64,000 nt of DNA from Citrus sinensis (lineage: Eukaryota; Streptophyta; Magnoliopsida; Sapindales; Rutaceae), in contig NC_068559.1 of assembly GCF_022201045.2 (NCBI RefSeq), forward strand, positions 5,678,501 through 5,742,500, in the 5' to 3' direction. The notes below the pieces were generated by a model that had not been told where the DNA came from, did not search any database, and saw nothing but the letters and a program-made list of their open reading frames with translations. The translations under genes and the position numbers were made by a program. This document shows positions 35,745-48,202 of the stretch, in pieces. Within the stretch, counting starts at the first letter, position 1. Each line of letters opens with the position of its first letter.

Positions 35745-37937
35745 ATGCAATGTAATAATGAATTTAAATATTATAGATACGTGGCGAAATCAGAATCACT
35801 GAATATCGAAGTAGGCAAGATGCATTTTGGTTATGCCGATCACTTTCCTGGTCGAATTTCGAGCATGTGTAAGTTATCTTCGGTGGTAAAAGTCATCGAG
35901 GAAAAATTAACAAAGCGACAATTGAATATGTTCAAGAATGATATATTTGGGCATTTCTTGGAGTGTCGAAGTTTTCCATTTAGTGGGATAATTTTGCACA
36001 ATCTTTTACTGAGGCAAGTGGCCCATGAAGAAAATAGCCGTGAGGATCAGTTATGGTTTCAAATTGATGAGCATTTGATTCGCTTGTCAATTGTAGAATG
36101 GTGCCTGGTTACTGGACTTTCATATGGTGTTGATATCGAACTAAGAGATGACAAAAAAGTGGATAGGCTACAGAAAACGTATTTTGATGGTGTGCATCGC
36201 AAGATCAATGTTAAGGAATTCGATGCATTATTTAAGGAGTCGAAATTCGAGGAAATGGACGATATGGACAATATGGACGCATTAAAGATTGCGCTCTTTC
36301 ATTTTGCGGACAGAGTACTAAATGCAAGAAAAAATCACTGTCAAATCAATTTCGATTGGCTTAACGAAGTTGATGATATACAGTACTTCTGAAACCGTCC
36401 ATGGGGTCTTGTGTCGTGGGAAATGGTATACGATAGTCTTGATGATGCACTGTTCGAGAAAGACGAGAAATTTAAGACGGCACGGTTGAAAAACCCAAAT
36501 CATAACATTGAAAAGTACAATCTTTACGGCTTTATGTCTGGGGTTTAGGTGCGTTGTTTTTTTGTTATTAATAAGTTTTATAGTATTAAATATTTGATAG
36601 ATGTGTTAATAGGTTTTTCACTTTTGTTGTTGCAAGCTTGGATTTACGAAGCGATCGGAGGTTTGCCGTCAACATGGGTCGTGAAAACGAAGAACAAGAT
36701 TCTTCGCATCGTGCAATGGAAGCCCATGGCGTCTTCGAGAATCAACTTTGCTGAGGTTTATTCGTTCTTCAACGACGAATCTCGTATTGTAAGTAATATG
36801 TATTAGTTATTTTTTTAACTTTACTAAATTTAAGTTATGTATACTTAAAATTTTCAATTGAATTTATGGCAGGGGGACGTTTTACAAACCCTTGAGCCAA
36901 ATTCAAAGGAGAGTAGCAGAAAATATTGGCTCACTGTGAAGGATTACATCCCAAGCATTCCAGACTGGGTTCATAAGATCTGTTATAAATCTAAGTACTA
37001 TAAATTATATTTAATCGAAATTTTTGACTTTTCATTTATTAATTTTAAATGATACTTTGTACAGCACCAACCTCAATCAATGCGATGCCGTCGGTTTCAA
37101 GGCAATTAGACGAGTATGACGAGCATGACGACATACCAAACCCAACACCAGAGCAGCGTCATGACACTTCTGAGGATGAGGTGGCTGTTGATGACCACCA
37201 GGAGCAGACACATGCCGACTCTGATGACGCACATGATTCTGAGGTTATAAATAATATACAATATTCTTCTTTTATTAATCATTATTGTTTTACTGTTATT
37301 CTAAAGATTTACTTATTTTCTTTTGTAATAGTCGAGGACAAAGCAGTTTAATGATTGCGTGCGACGACGGCTGGATAAGATTGATCGTAACGTGTATAAA
37401 TTGAAGTCGGAATTAAAAGATTTTAAAAAACCGTAATTGGCTTTATCGACACCTTTTCTACACATCTAAATAAGGATTCTCTCACCGGACGCTCGTATGC
37501 GGTGAGCATAATTAAATTTAATAATTATGTTCGTTTAACTTTTAATTTAATAGTTGTTTAATATGTTCATCTTGGCGAATGGACATGCCCCGGATGACTA
37601 TGGAGTGTATACTGACGTGAGCAATCAAAATTTGTCTACGCCCACGTCATTGTATAATTTTTACGGGAATGTTAGTGGGGAGAGCGTGTAGGTGTTCTCT
37701 GAGGTGCCTCCGGGCGTTAGTAAGTTCGGCCGCGCGTACATACCGTCGTATGTTTATAACAGTCCTTACATGATTCCTCCACTCAGGCGAGGAAAGAACG
37801 CCCGACCTATACCTCGACCCCAAATCATGGACCATGCCCAAGACATGAATACGAGTGTATATATAAATCCACTGAGAGGATTGGAGGATTCTAGTCTGTT
37901 TGCTGAGTTTGATCGATGGTTCGCTGGTGATATGACA
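35745..37937 (+). pseudogene. DUF1985-Ulp1 transposon gene, N-terminal part
   Basis: Longest frame 35745-36392 (215 codons) with DUF1985 text: FGYADHFPGRISSMCKLSS, FGHFLECRSFPFSG, LLLRQVAHEE, LWFQIDEHLIRLSIVEWCLV, TGLSYG. A stop at 36390 sits where the related text continues (NRPWG, then EKDEKF to 36548). Later exons: AWIYEAIGGLPSTWVVKTKN (about 36640), KYWLTVKDYIPSIPDWVHK (about 36920), an Asp/Glu-rich linker (37085-37245) and PPGVSKFGRAYIPSYVYNS (about 37710). It ends at FDRWFAGDM near 37930, just before the Ulp1 catalytic part, which is deleted. Transcription direction and layout match the gene in element A. Function unknown. Confidence 0.85.
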
Positions 37938-38740
37938 ATGGTTCGGACCATAGAAGGAATAAGTCTATTGCCTCTGTTATTCACAGGAGTATTGTCTTCA
38001 CACTCATCCTCATGCTGAAACGACAGAACATTCGAAGGACCGACTCCTCCATCATCACCATCATTATTGAAATGAGTGCCCCTCATATTATTAGAAGGTT
38101 TTGTACAAACATTATCCCCCTCTGTCTCATCATGAAAATCATCATTGTCCCGAAAATCATTGTTGTGATATAGAGAATACCGTTGCTCCAACGACGTCGT
38201 TATTGAAAATACCGTTGCTTCAACATCCTGTAACGTAACACCGTTATCATCAATGTTGTCATAATTGTCGTGGATTGGAGAGTAATATTGCTGCAGCGAT
38301 ATTGTCCTTGGCAACACCTCTTCTTCATTATCGGGGCCAGACATATTTGCTCTAAACGAAGTTTCTGTATCGACATGTGGCTCAATACCTTCGCTCGGAA
38401 CTCGAGGTGATGTGGTCACGAATATAGGAATGCATCCAAAATTGGCTACATCGGATGTCATATGTAACACAACCCTCACCATTTCATCATCAAATATATC
38501 CATGGACAGTGCACATACACGATATAATGTATTACGAGACCTCAAAGTTGTCTTCATTGTGATACTATATTCATTAGGGTTAATTTGTGACACATTGTAT
38601 ACTCTTGCCAATAATTGATCAAACAGACAATTTTTCCCAACCAAAAAAGCTCTATTTTTACCATTGACATACTCCATACGACCATCCTCTAATGTCTCTC
38701 ACCAACCATCGTAACACAATTCAAGTACAACTGAATCCAT
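37938..38740 (-). pseudogene. MULE transposase, N-terminal fragment
   Basis: Begins at ATG 38740 (MDSVVLELCYDGW), with a stop at 38701-38699 where element A has Trp. The frame then stays open for about 250 codons: MEYVNGKNRAFLVGKNCLF, the acidic linker and repeated YSP-H-N-N-D text. It ends at the deletion joint near 37938, before the DDE core. Remaining codons after the joint belong to the opposite-strand Ulp1 gene read backwards. Confidence 0.9.
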
Positions 38741-38820
38741 TAAGCTTGAAATTATAAAAAAAATAAATTATTTAAGCCTTATCAAATTAATAGTTAATTG
38801 CAATGAATGTGGCTTTTCGT

Positions 38821-38843
38821 GCGACAGGCTGACTGTCGCACGA
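38821..38843. repeat. Subterminal perfect hairpin in MULE B
   Basis: GTGCGACAG, 5-base loop, CTGTCGCAC: a perfect 9-bp stem. A second, imperfect copy (GTGCAACAGGCTGACTGTCG) follows at about 38852. Confidence 0.88.
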
Positions 38844-39245
38844 AACTTAGTGCAACAGGCTGACTGTCGCTCCAAGTTTTGGTGAGTCAGGCACCCTGTC
38901 GTCAGATTCACTTATGAAACCACGATTCGTAGTTCACTCAAACTCTCGAGCAAGTTCAGAAAATAACTCATACTACTATGTGATGTCGATTAGTGTTAGA
39001 TCCGGATAAATTATGATCGGATTTCACTTTTTATCGTTGCTTTTTGCCGTTGCCGTTGGTTGATGATTCAAGAGTGGGAAGCTGCCTTTGGTTTGACGAA
39101 AGGGGAGAAAGAAAGTTACTTTTGATTTGTAAAAAAAGGTAATTTGGGGAGAAAAGTGTGTGTTTGGCTAATGTTGATAGAAAAAAATTGAGAGGGTTAA
39201 TTGTGAAAATAACAAAAGTTTTATGGTTATTTTTATAAATTTCCC

Positions 39246-39254
39246 ATTAAATTT
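39246..39254. repeat. 9-bp target-site duplication, right of MULE B
   Basis: ATTAAATTT, matching 35214-35222. Confidence 0.93.
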
Positions 39255-41345
39255 AATATTAGAAAAGTCAGCGAGTTTTAATTGGGTTTAAAATTACACA
39301 GTTATAATTTTAAAAATACAATTTTAAAATATTTGGCAAACACTAATTGTTATAGTTTGGAAGCATATCCAAAAGATTGTATTAATTTTATTTTTTAAAT
39401 ATTTATTTATTTACTTATATGGTAAAAAGGTGAGTGAAAAAATATGTTATTCTCCAAAAAAACTCTTTAAATAGAAATAAATTAATATTGTTTTAATGAA
39501 ATTAATAATTTTCAAAGGAAAAATATATGGTAATTAAAACACCTCTTTCTCTCTAATAAAAGTAATAAAATATAAATTGAAGAAGAAGAAAGAAACTCTA
39601 TAAAATTGAAGAAAGAGAATCATTTTTTATTTGAAAAATCTTAATTAGTATGTCTTTTGGAGTGTTAAATAATGATGTGGCTCTTCAAATAAATAATAAA
39701 ATCTTATTTGAAGAGTTTTTTTGGAGATGCTCTTAGTTGATTTGATTTTTACATTTTTATGATTGAAAAATTTATTATATTTTTATTAATTTTATCAAAA
39801 TTATTATTAAAATTTATATTTACTACATAATATTAATTCTTATTTCATAGCTCTAGTATTTTTTATACGGCAACGGTAACTTAAAAATTACAACACCTTA
39901 ATTTAAAATAGAACCTCTGTCACATGACAAAATATTAATAGACTGTATCACCATTTCATATAATTTTTTTTTAATGAAATTATGTTTATGATTATTTCTT
40001 ATTCGAAATCACACATAGAAGTTTATGCCTCTTAACAAAAAAAACTTGGACGGGTTAAAATCATTTGATGTGGCTTTTTGAATGACTTTTTTTTTCCCAA
40101 ATAAAAGGCTTTATTCAAATATTTTCTTTAAGTTTTTTGCATACAATTTTACTCGGTTGTTTTTTTAACTCCAGAATAATTCGTTTTTTTTTTAAAATTA
40201 TTTTAGACCCAAAAATTGATTTAATTTGGCATGGAAAAAAAAAAGTTAGTTGAGAAAAATGGGGTATCTAGCCATGGCCTGGGGTCTCCTCAGAAGATTG
40301 GAATGCTTGATGGGTTTGAATCACACGGCCGAACTCGTTTGTGCATGATGGCATGGGGCCCGTGGAACCTTTACTTGCCTTACAGGAAAAGTCCGAGATA
40401 GAAACGTGCTTTTCACGCTTTGGTTTTGGCACTTAACTGACATAAGACAGGCCAAGCCAGCACCCACGGTCTAACTAATTACATCAGCCTGGATAATTGC
40501 ACTTTATATTTTATTAATTAACATTTTAATGTTTTTCAGATACTTTTTGCAGTAATTATAAATAATAATAAAATTTATTAAAAGACTTTTCTGAAATATC
40601 TCATGTACCTCCTTAACAAAGGGAGGGGGGGGGGGATTTATTTTCTATATAATAAAATTGAAAATAACATCATTTTTAATGTTTTTAGCAACATTTCCTC
40701 TTTTTAGTAATTGCTTAAAACTTGAGAATTTTGGTAAAAGGGGATTTTCATTGAAATACTCCCTTATCTTTCTCCCAAAAAGAAATATAAAATTATCAAA
40801 CAAATTAGCAGTATTTTAAACGATTGAATCATATTAATCAATAATTATAATCTATTTTTATGATTAATTTTACAAATAGAAGTATTTTGGGAAACAGAAC
40901 GTTGCGTATTTCCACAAAAAAAAAAAAAAAAGGTTACCAAAATTTGTTTTGAAAAAATTCGAATACGATAAGATTTCTCTTCTTTTGGAGTTTTCAAGTG
41001 CAGTGCAGATAGATATGATAGCTCGCACAGACAATAAATATCCTTTAATAGTCAGTTGTCACTTACCAAGTTCATTGAAATTACCAAATTAACCTTTTAC
41101 TGCACTGCAATCAATACAACAATTTAAAAAAAAAATGAATTTTCGAAAAACAGAAAACAAAAAGGAAAAAAATGAAATGACAAAACGATGCTTCTTCACT
41201 CCACTTGAGACACCCTAATTTCTTGTAATTGAAGCTACCAGCCGCAGTTGCTTCCCCACCAATCAATCCCAACATTTCTTCTATCATCCCCGTCACGGGA
41301 AAAGCCCTAACCCCATCAACAATCAGGCCGTTTTTGGTTTCTCAA
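39255..41345. other. Intergenic and upstream region of the first NAC gene
   Basis: AT-rich, with poly-A/T and poly-G runs (about 40620 and 40918). No ORF with known motif. The last 250 bp is probably the 5' leader of the NAC gene. It contains a short upstream ORF (ATG at 41188, six codons, ending in TGA) if transcription begins before it. Confidence 0.55.
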
Positions 41346-44300
41346 ATGGGTAACGAAGGTCTTGCCCTCACGACCACCACACCGGCGACACCTGCGACAC
41401 CGGCAGCGGCGAAGAAGAATACGGCGGCACTTGCACCTGGGTTTCGATTCCACCCAACGGACGAAGAGCTTGTGAGCTATTACTTGAAGCGCAAGGTCTA
41501 TAACAGGCCCTTTCGCTTCAACGCCATTGGCGAGGTCGATATTTATAAGAACGAGCCTTGGGACCTCGCAGGTCAGGATTACTCATCTCTTTCGCTCTAA
41601 TTTTTTTCTGCATATACTTTTTTCATTTCTGTTAGTGGCTTTTTGTATTTTCATTTTCCTTTTACCGTTTGCCGGAAAAAGTTAGGGTTTTGTTTTTTTT
41701 CAGTCCTGTGATTTTAGTGGTACCATTTCTCGCTAGTTATTATTTAGATTTTTTATTTTGCAAATATTAGGTTTTTTATTTTGTTTTTGTTATTTTTGTT
41801 TTGCTGTCTGTGGTGATTTTGATAGTCATAATTTGTTTTTGAGTTTTTTTTTTTAATTACATTTCTGAGAGGGGTTTGGCTTATATCTGGAGTTTTGCGG
41901 TTTATATTTCTTTGATATGGTTGCTTATCGGGGGTTTACTTGTTTAGGGGGTTTTAGTTTACTCAATATTGAAGACCATTCGGCTAGATATGATTTTCTT
42001 TATGGGATTTTTGTTTTTTTATTTTAATAGTATCAAGAGGGCTTTTGAGAGTTTATTGTTCTGTTTATTGGAGAAGAAAGTTTAAACATTACTTGTTTAT
42101 GTGGTTTTAGATTTTTCGTGGATGAAGACCAGAGATCAAGAGTGGTACTTTTTCAGTCCATTGGATAAGAAGTATGTAAATGGGGCAAGAATGAATAGAG
42201 CTACGCGGAAAGGGTATTGGAAAGCAACAGGGAAGGATCGTGAGATTCGCCGGGAGTCGCAACTCATTGGAATGAAGAAGACGCTTGTGTTTCATAGTGG
42301 GCGTGCCCCTGATGGGCAGCGGACCAATTGGGTTATGCATGAGTACCGCCTTGTGGAAGAAGAATTCGAGCAATTGGGGCCTGGACTGGTAAGGCTATAA
42401 TGAAATTTTTGTTGCTGGTTTTGATTTCAGATGCTAATAGTATTTACGAAACAAATAACACCCTTGAGCTGAGTTATTGTTAATAGAAAAAGAATATTCT
42501 TGAGTTGAGTTATCAAACACAAAATTTAGGATTGATAGAAAAGGTTCTCCCATAGTTTTCTGTTGTAGGTTAAGCTTCTTTGGTTTTAGTAATTCTATAT
42601 AGCTTGTATTTGGTTTCCGAAAGAATTTTGGAATTGTCTGGAAAATTGATTTGGTCCTTTCGGATTTTATGATATATACTGTTTTGACAATGAATAAGCC
42701 AGTACATTTTACTTCAGTTGTTTGTACCCAGGTCAGTGAATTTGAAGAACTGAATATGTTTTCTTGGGGTCGTAAATAATGCAAAATCTTTAGCGTAGGA
42801 GTTTTAACACTGCAATTTCACTGCAACCTAAGTGCATACTTGTTCATCATAAATCTTATAGGATTTGCTTGTTTTCTTTTGTGCAAAAGGCTTCATATGT
42901 GCTGTGTAGAGTATTCCACAAGAACAACATAGGGCCACCCAATGGGAATCGATATGCACCATTCGTTGAGGAGGAATGGGATGATGGCATGGCAACTTTT
43001 CCAGGAGAAGATGCTGCAGATGAGGTGGTAGCAGGTGATGATGTTGGTACTGAAAGGAATGCTGGCGAAAGGATGCGTGTTGAGCAGGTCTGCCCATCCT
43101 CTTTTTCGTCTTACCCTTCTTTTCTCTTTTAATTTTTAAGCATATGTGTGATACTGCAAGTTATGATAAAGGGGTTGACAATATATTGAAAAATATCCAA
43201 TGGACTCTGGCCAATTACTGTAGACAAGAATCCAGCATTTTAATATAATTGAACGGTTGAACAAGCCAGTGATGTAAACATCAAAAGTTTGTTTTAATCA
43301 CTTTTAATTTTGAGTACTTTGGGTACTTGATTATCTTCGAGCTTCCTCTTAAATTACAATTAACGTCTGAACTACTGAGAGTCATTGTCTTTGGATTCAT
43401 TGAAAATCATAGGGTCATTCAATATATAATATAGGTGATGGATTAAAATCCATGCTTAAATGGATGCAACCTTCTCAGCGTATTTATTGACATTTATTAG
43501 GCGAATGCATACTTTCCTTCTATAATAGGTTCAAGTCTAATGGGTATGATACCTCCTCCAAATTATCTCCATGGACGTGAAGGAAAAATGTAATTCCTTA
43601 AGCCTATAGGGTTCATGCCTCTACCTTTTGGGAAGGAAAACTTACAAAGATTGACCGAATAGATTATTCTGAAAATCATTTGTGGCTAGGAAGTTGAAGG
43701 GCATCTGGCTTCTCGTTTTAATTTTTAGTCTTTACTTGAAGGGCGCTGATAAACAAGTAGGGTTTCCTTACAGAGATTGAATTTATTCAATGTCATCTAG
43801 AGCATGTGCTGGTTCATGGTGTGGTTATGATTATGAAATATTATATTTTTCCCCATACATGGTGTGGTGTAGTTCTTTCTTCTAATTGTCAAAGACTACT
43901 ACAGACGATAATATCAGTTTCTTTTGTTTGATTTCATTTGACTTTGTATCATACTGTTAGAGGATGTTGCTTCCAAAATGCTTGCTAATAACATATATTG
44001 TTGTGCAGTGTTAAAGTCTTCAGTGGCAATGTAAGCACCTATAAGAATATAACATTTCAAGGGAGCAAGAATTACGAAATTATGTTGGTTCTTCTTAAAT
44101 GGGATGAAACCAAATTTTTCCTAAGAACGCAATTGACATAGAAGTATAGGAATTTGCTGACCTCTTATCATTAATTCATGGCATCTCATTAGTTTAGATT
44201 TCTTTTTGGTTGTTATAAATAGCAATTGATGTATTTTTCTTAGCAAAGCATGTGATTATTTGAATAACACATAAACATACACTTTTCTATCCTCTCTTCT

Positions 44301-45351
44301 TTTTCATTACAGTTCTATTTCTCTCCAATTTCTGTTCTTTCTAGTCTGTTTCTCTTTAACCTGCCTATTTCCATTGTTAACTTATTATGCATCCCACCTG
44401 AAAATCAGGACCATGCACATGGCTGTTTTCTTTTTTTTTTTCCTTTTTTGACAATGTTTGTATTGTATTAATGTCAAAATTAGTTATCAGAAAGTTTGGA
44501 ATTACCACTTATCAGGACATCAAAATAAAATAAAATTGGACTTGCCGATTATGAATGCTTTTGTTAGTGTGGTGGCACTGAGTAGTGGCACATTGGTTTA
44601 ATTTATGACGTTTGTACAACTGTACATGATTTGACTGGTTATTTATCCATATGCTTCTTTTTGGCGTCTTCATTCAATATCACTGGGTTGGTGGATTGCT
44701 ATTTACTATCTCCTTAATTTACTGAATAAAGTGCTATTGAATGTTGGTTGAGTGTTCCAGGATTCTCAATCCATCAATAAGGAGCCTCTGAATATTAATG
44801 AACTTCCAAAAGATGCTCAAAATGATTTACTGGATTGCAAGAGGGAAAGGACAGACGGTTGTCCTTCGCTATGTGTGTTAAATACACAGGCACCTCTTCC
44901 TCTTCTCCAATACAAAAGAAGAAGGCAGAATGATTCAGGTTCTAACCGATCAAATGGTTCAGATAATTCATCTGGAGCAGGCCAGGATCCTTCGTCATCT
45001 ACCACCACAACAGCTGAAACAGCAACGATGATGGCGACAAATTCAGCAACAACAGCAGCAATTTCTGCGTTGTTGGAGTTCTCTCTGATGGAGTCTATTG
45101 AACCCAGAGAGACATCTTGTGTTCCCACAGCTGCTCCATTTGAAGCTAATGATTTTGATTCACAGATGCCACCTGACTGTGCTAAACTTATCAAAGAACT
45201 GAAGAACCAGGTGCGCGAGGTTGTCGTTGAGAGGGCGACATTGAAGCTTGATCTGATGAGTGCTCAAGCCATGATTAACATCCTGCATTCGCGAATTGAT
45301 TTCCTGACCAGGGAAAATGAGGATTTGAAGAGGAAAAACAAAGCTGCTTAG
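41346..45351 (+). CDS. NAC052: NAC transcription factor, NAC050/NAC052-like
   Basis: Four exons: 41346-41571, 42111-42388, 42890-43087, 44761-45351, giving 430 aa with frame intact and GT-AG introns (the third is 1.67 kb). ATG 41346 is the first in-frame ATG. A Thr/Pro/Ala-rich leader precedes the NAC domain: [104 protein letters not shown]. The middle is low-complexity (Ser/Thr/Asn), with a basic patch YKRRRQND. The last 58 residues form a coiled coil ending [18 protein letters not shown]. This layout matches Arabidopsis NAC050/NAC052, nuclear repressors that work with the JMJ14 histone demethylase in flowering control. The exact paralogue is not resolved. A second NAC gene follows 2.9 kb downstream. 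Confidence 0.94.
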
Positions 45352-46624
45352 TGGACTGAAATGCAGCCCCATTTAATCGTAGCGTTGTTTGTTCGATCAG
45401 TGTAGGAGTCATCGACCTCTTATGGGCTTTTCCCCTCTTATCTGTTGATTACAGAATGTATTTGTAAATTTCGGAGGTCTGTTGTTTAGTTGTTGTAATG
45501 TTATGAGAATGGCGGGATATTTTGCACCAACAGTCGGTAATGTAAACTGAGACCTTGTTTTTAAGTCTGTGTTAGAACTCGGTAAGTTCATTGTTGTTGA
45601 GAATTCAATATTGTGCTAATGAACCCTTTTCAGGAAAACTATTGGTCCATTTGCCCTAAATTTGTTTGAGAAACCTCTGAAGCAGTTTCCATTTGTTTGT
45701 GCCAGTTTCAAAGCTTTACCCGCAGCACTTTGTAGACTTTCAATCTTTTCTCCCTATTCATTACAGGTTGGCGACGGTAAGTGGTTGATGAGAATGTAAC
45801 AAGTACCAACTTTATGAAAAAAAATTGAACATACTTTTTTTTTGTTTTGAGCTAGTACTTACAATATACAGACATTAGAACTTGGGGTTTGCTGTTTTTG
45901 TATTTACTGTTTTTCTATTTTCTGTCTTTTTCATTTTTTTTTTTGCAAGTTTCTTTTGGTTTTTTTCTCTTTTTTTTTTTTATTTTCATTGCATTTTCCT
46001 TTTTTGAATTTGTTTGTAATTTTGTGGTTGGACATTGTATTTCTGCCGCTCATGAGGGTCTGTTTGGTGCCAAAGATGGTGTTGTTTTAGTTTTTTTATC
46101 AGGATTGTGTCAGTGCTGGTATGGGGATGATATGCCTCTATTGGAGTCGCTAAAGGGCTCTAGTAGGTGATGCATTGAGATTTTGATGGCTTCGGATGAG
46201 TAAAAGATGGCCTGGGATAAGAGTTCATCAAGAGACCTTTGAGGATGATTCTATGAGAGACAATTTTATTAGTTGTTTGTGTTTTGTTTAATATTGTGTT
46301 GTGTTGCCTGTATTGTTTTGTATTATCAGATTGGAAGAGGTTTCACATACATTTGTTGAGGCGGGTTAGGTCAGTTCTGTGAAATTCCTCCGATACTTGA
46401 GTAGTTTTAAAGGTTAAATTTTGTCTTTTTTCGATTTTTTGTGATGGCTGATGGAGGCCGCATTTAATTTAGGCTTGAGTCTTGGATCTTATCCTCTATA
46501 TTTTACTTAAGCTAGATATGGTCGTTTATTTACCCTTTTATGGCGATGTATTGTTGTATTGTTGGCCATTATTAATCTTGAGATGAAATTCATACCTTCC
46601 AAAAAAAGAAAAAAAAAAAGGAAT
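45352..46624. other. 3' flank of the first NAC gene
   Basis: T- and G-rich on the plus strand, probably 3' untranslated and downstream sequence. A 93-codon open frame at 45889-46170 is low-complexity (poly-Phe from poly-T) and is not called as a gene. Confidence 0.5.
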
Positions 46625-47165
46625 TATGGGTTTGTTTGGAATTTAAATTTATTTACAATTTGATATTAAATTTTATTAGACCAATCAACGTCAATGATAT
46701 TAGTTAAAAATAAATCATTTTTATTTTTATTTATTTAATATATTTCCCAATAATTATATTATAGTGATTTAATAATTTATAATTTTATGAAAATTTAACT
46801 ATTATTAAGACAAATTATTTATTTATTTTGAAGTTATTATTTATATTATGTGTTATTAAAAATTCACAATGATATTTATTACATTTATCACATATTAATG
46901 TAAATAAAATATAAATTGTTATAAATAAAAATATTCTTTTTTTACATTAATTTTTCATTTGTATTAATCCATTAAACTATGATCAAATAAATATTTAGTT
47001 ATTTTAAATTAATTTCAATAATATTTTATTATTCAATCCAATCAAATCTTGAACTATTCCAAAAACATGATGGTATTAAATATATTTCATTTATATTCTA
47101 TCATTTCTCATTCTATTCAATCACATTCCATCCTATCCTGTTATACATACCAAACATACTTTTAT
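46625..47165. mobile_element. MITE-like element
   Basis: About 540 bp. The left end is TATGGGTTTGTTTGGAATTT; the reverse complement of the right end is AAGTATGTTTGGTATGTATA. Both contain GTTTGG. The interior is very AT-rich without ORF. Target duplication not found. Confidence 0.5.
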
Positions 47166-47788
47166 AATACAATTTGAGGTTCCTCATAAAAAAATAACCC
47201 GAAAATAGTTGCGAGACATATATTCCTACGTTTTAAAAGATATGTACCCCTACCCACAAAAATCGAACACATTTATTTTACAAAATAGATACGAATTTTC
47301 ACTTGGATATCCACTCACAGGATAAATATATTCATCATTAATAATCTATTAATTTTATGGAAGAACGGTAAGGCCTTTTATACAACATACTAGAGCTTAA
47401 TGAAGCAGAGGGACAAAATGTTGGTGTACAGCTTGATAATTAGATTATGTAGGATTTCTCTTAAACCTTAATCAGCTTATGCAAAATATGTCACAATCCT
47501 CAAATCACATGTAAGGTGAGGGAATTAATTAACATATGCTAGAGGGAAACATAATAATTATTGTACAATTTTTTTGACTTAGAGAGAGCGAACAAATCAG
47601 ACAGCCTAGATTTTGATTTATCGATATGGTTCTTTTTCGAGGATGCAAGTGCAACAATAGTGTTACATCGATGTTGACTGACTCTATCGATACGGTTCGT
47701 TTTAAGTATCTCAGCGAAGTCCAAGTCTTCGAGAGGACATATCCGTCATTTTGATTATATTTAAAGCAATCACTTGACGGATGCGGTT

Positions 47789-47874
47789 ACGTCAATTGCG
47801 CGGAGCGAGCAAGCAACCGCCTACCATTGGCTCCGCACGTGTTATGGTCACACCCACTCCTGCCTGCTCACGTG
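47789..47874. promoter_or_regulatory. G-box / ABRE-like cluster upstream of the second NAC gene
   Basis: Two perfect CACGTG palindromes at 47836-47841 and 47869-47874, with TTACGTCAA near 47789 and CCACGTC just downstream (about 47892). They lie about 330-410 bp before the ATG. CACGTG cores are bound by bZIP (ABA, stress) and bHLH factors. Function here is inferred from sequence and place. Confidence 0.65.
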
Positions 47875-48014
47875 TCAATCCTATACAAAAGCCACGTCGA
47901 CTACAATAAAATAGAGAAAAAGACACACGACGGGTAATCCTAGCAGTGCTTCCTCAATTGCTACTTAATTCAAAGCGGGACAGACTTCGCACTATTCATT
48001 TCTTCCTCAGCAAG

Positions 48015-48056
48015 ATGTCTCGTCTTTCTCTGGCTCGCTTCTCCCACTTTTTCTGA
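48015..48056 (+). promoter_or_regulatory. Possible upstream ORF in the second NAC leader
   Basis: A 13-codon ORF (MSRLSLARFSHFF, stop TGA) lies about 150 bp before the main ATG. If it is in the transcript it may limit translation of the NAC protein. The transcription start is not known from sequence. Confidence 0.4.
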
Positions 48057-48202
48057 AACTCCAATTAATTAACCCCAAAAAAAACCCCAAAAAAAAAAAA
48101 ACCTAAACCCTAATTTTGAAAAAATTCAGCTAAAGTTCTAATTATCTTTTTTATAACAATTTAATTAATCGAATCCTTTATTTCTGTAATTCGCTTCGAT
48201 TG

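Larger units (their letters stand above)
35223..39245. mobile_element. Mutator-like element B (internally deleted)
   Basis: A 4,023-bp element with inverted ends (left GAGAAATTTACACTAATAAC; right, reverse complement, GGGAAATTTATAAAAATAAC) and a perfect 9-bp target duplication ATTAAATTT. It is the mirror image of element A: here the DUF1985-Ulp1 gene is on plus (35745-37937) and the transposase N-terminus on minus (38740-37938). Compared with A, everything from the Ulp1 catalytic region to the transposase core is missing, and the two genes are joined tail to tail near 37938. It cannot make an active transposase. The right end is the closer match to the left end of A. Confidence 0.93.

Noticed and set aside
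35497..35750. Overlapping minus-strand frames rich in His/Thr/Asn
   Set aside because: They are read from a GGT/GTT-rich subterminal stretch of MULE B, opposite to the real gene direction, with no motif.
41229..41345. Upstream extension of the first NAC gene by 39 codons
   Set aside because: The frame is open but there is no ATG; it would begin at TTG. ATG 41346 is the first in-frame start.
45889..46170. 93-codon plus-strand open frame
   Set aside because: The first half is poly-Phe/Leu from poly-T. No domain, and it lies in the 3' flank of the NAC gene.
48200..48202. Start of the second NAC gene one codon earlier
   Set aside because: The codon is TTG. ATG 48203 fits the MGRE start of the family.
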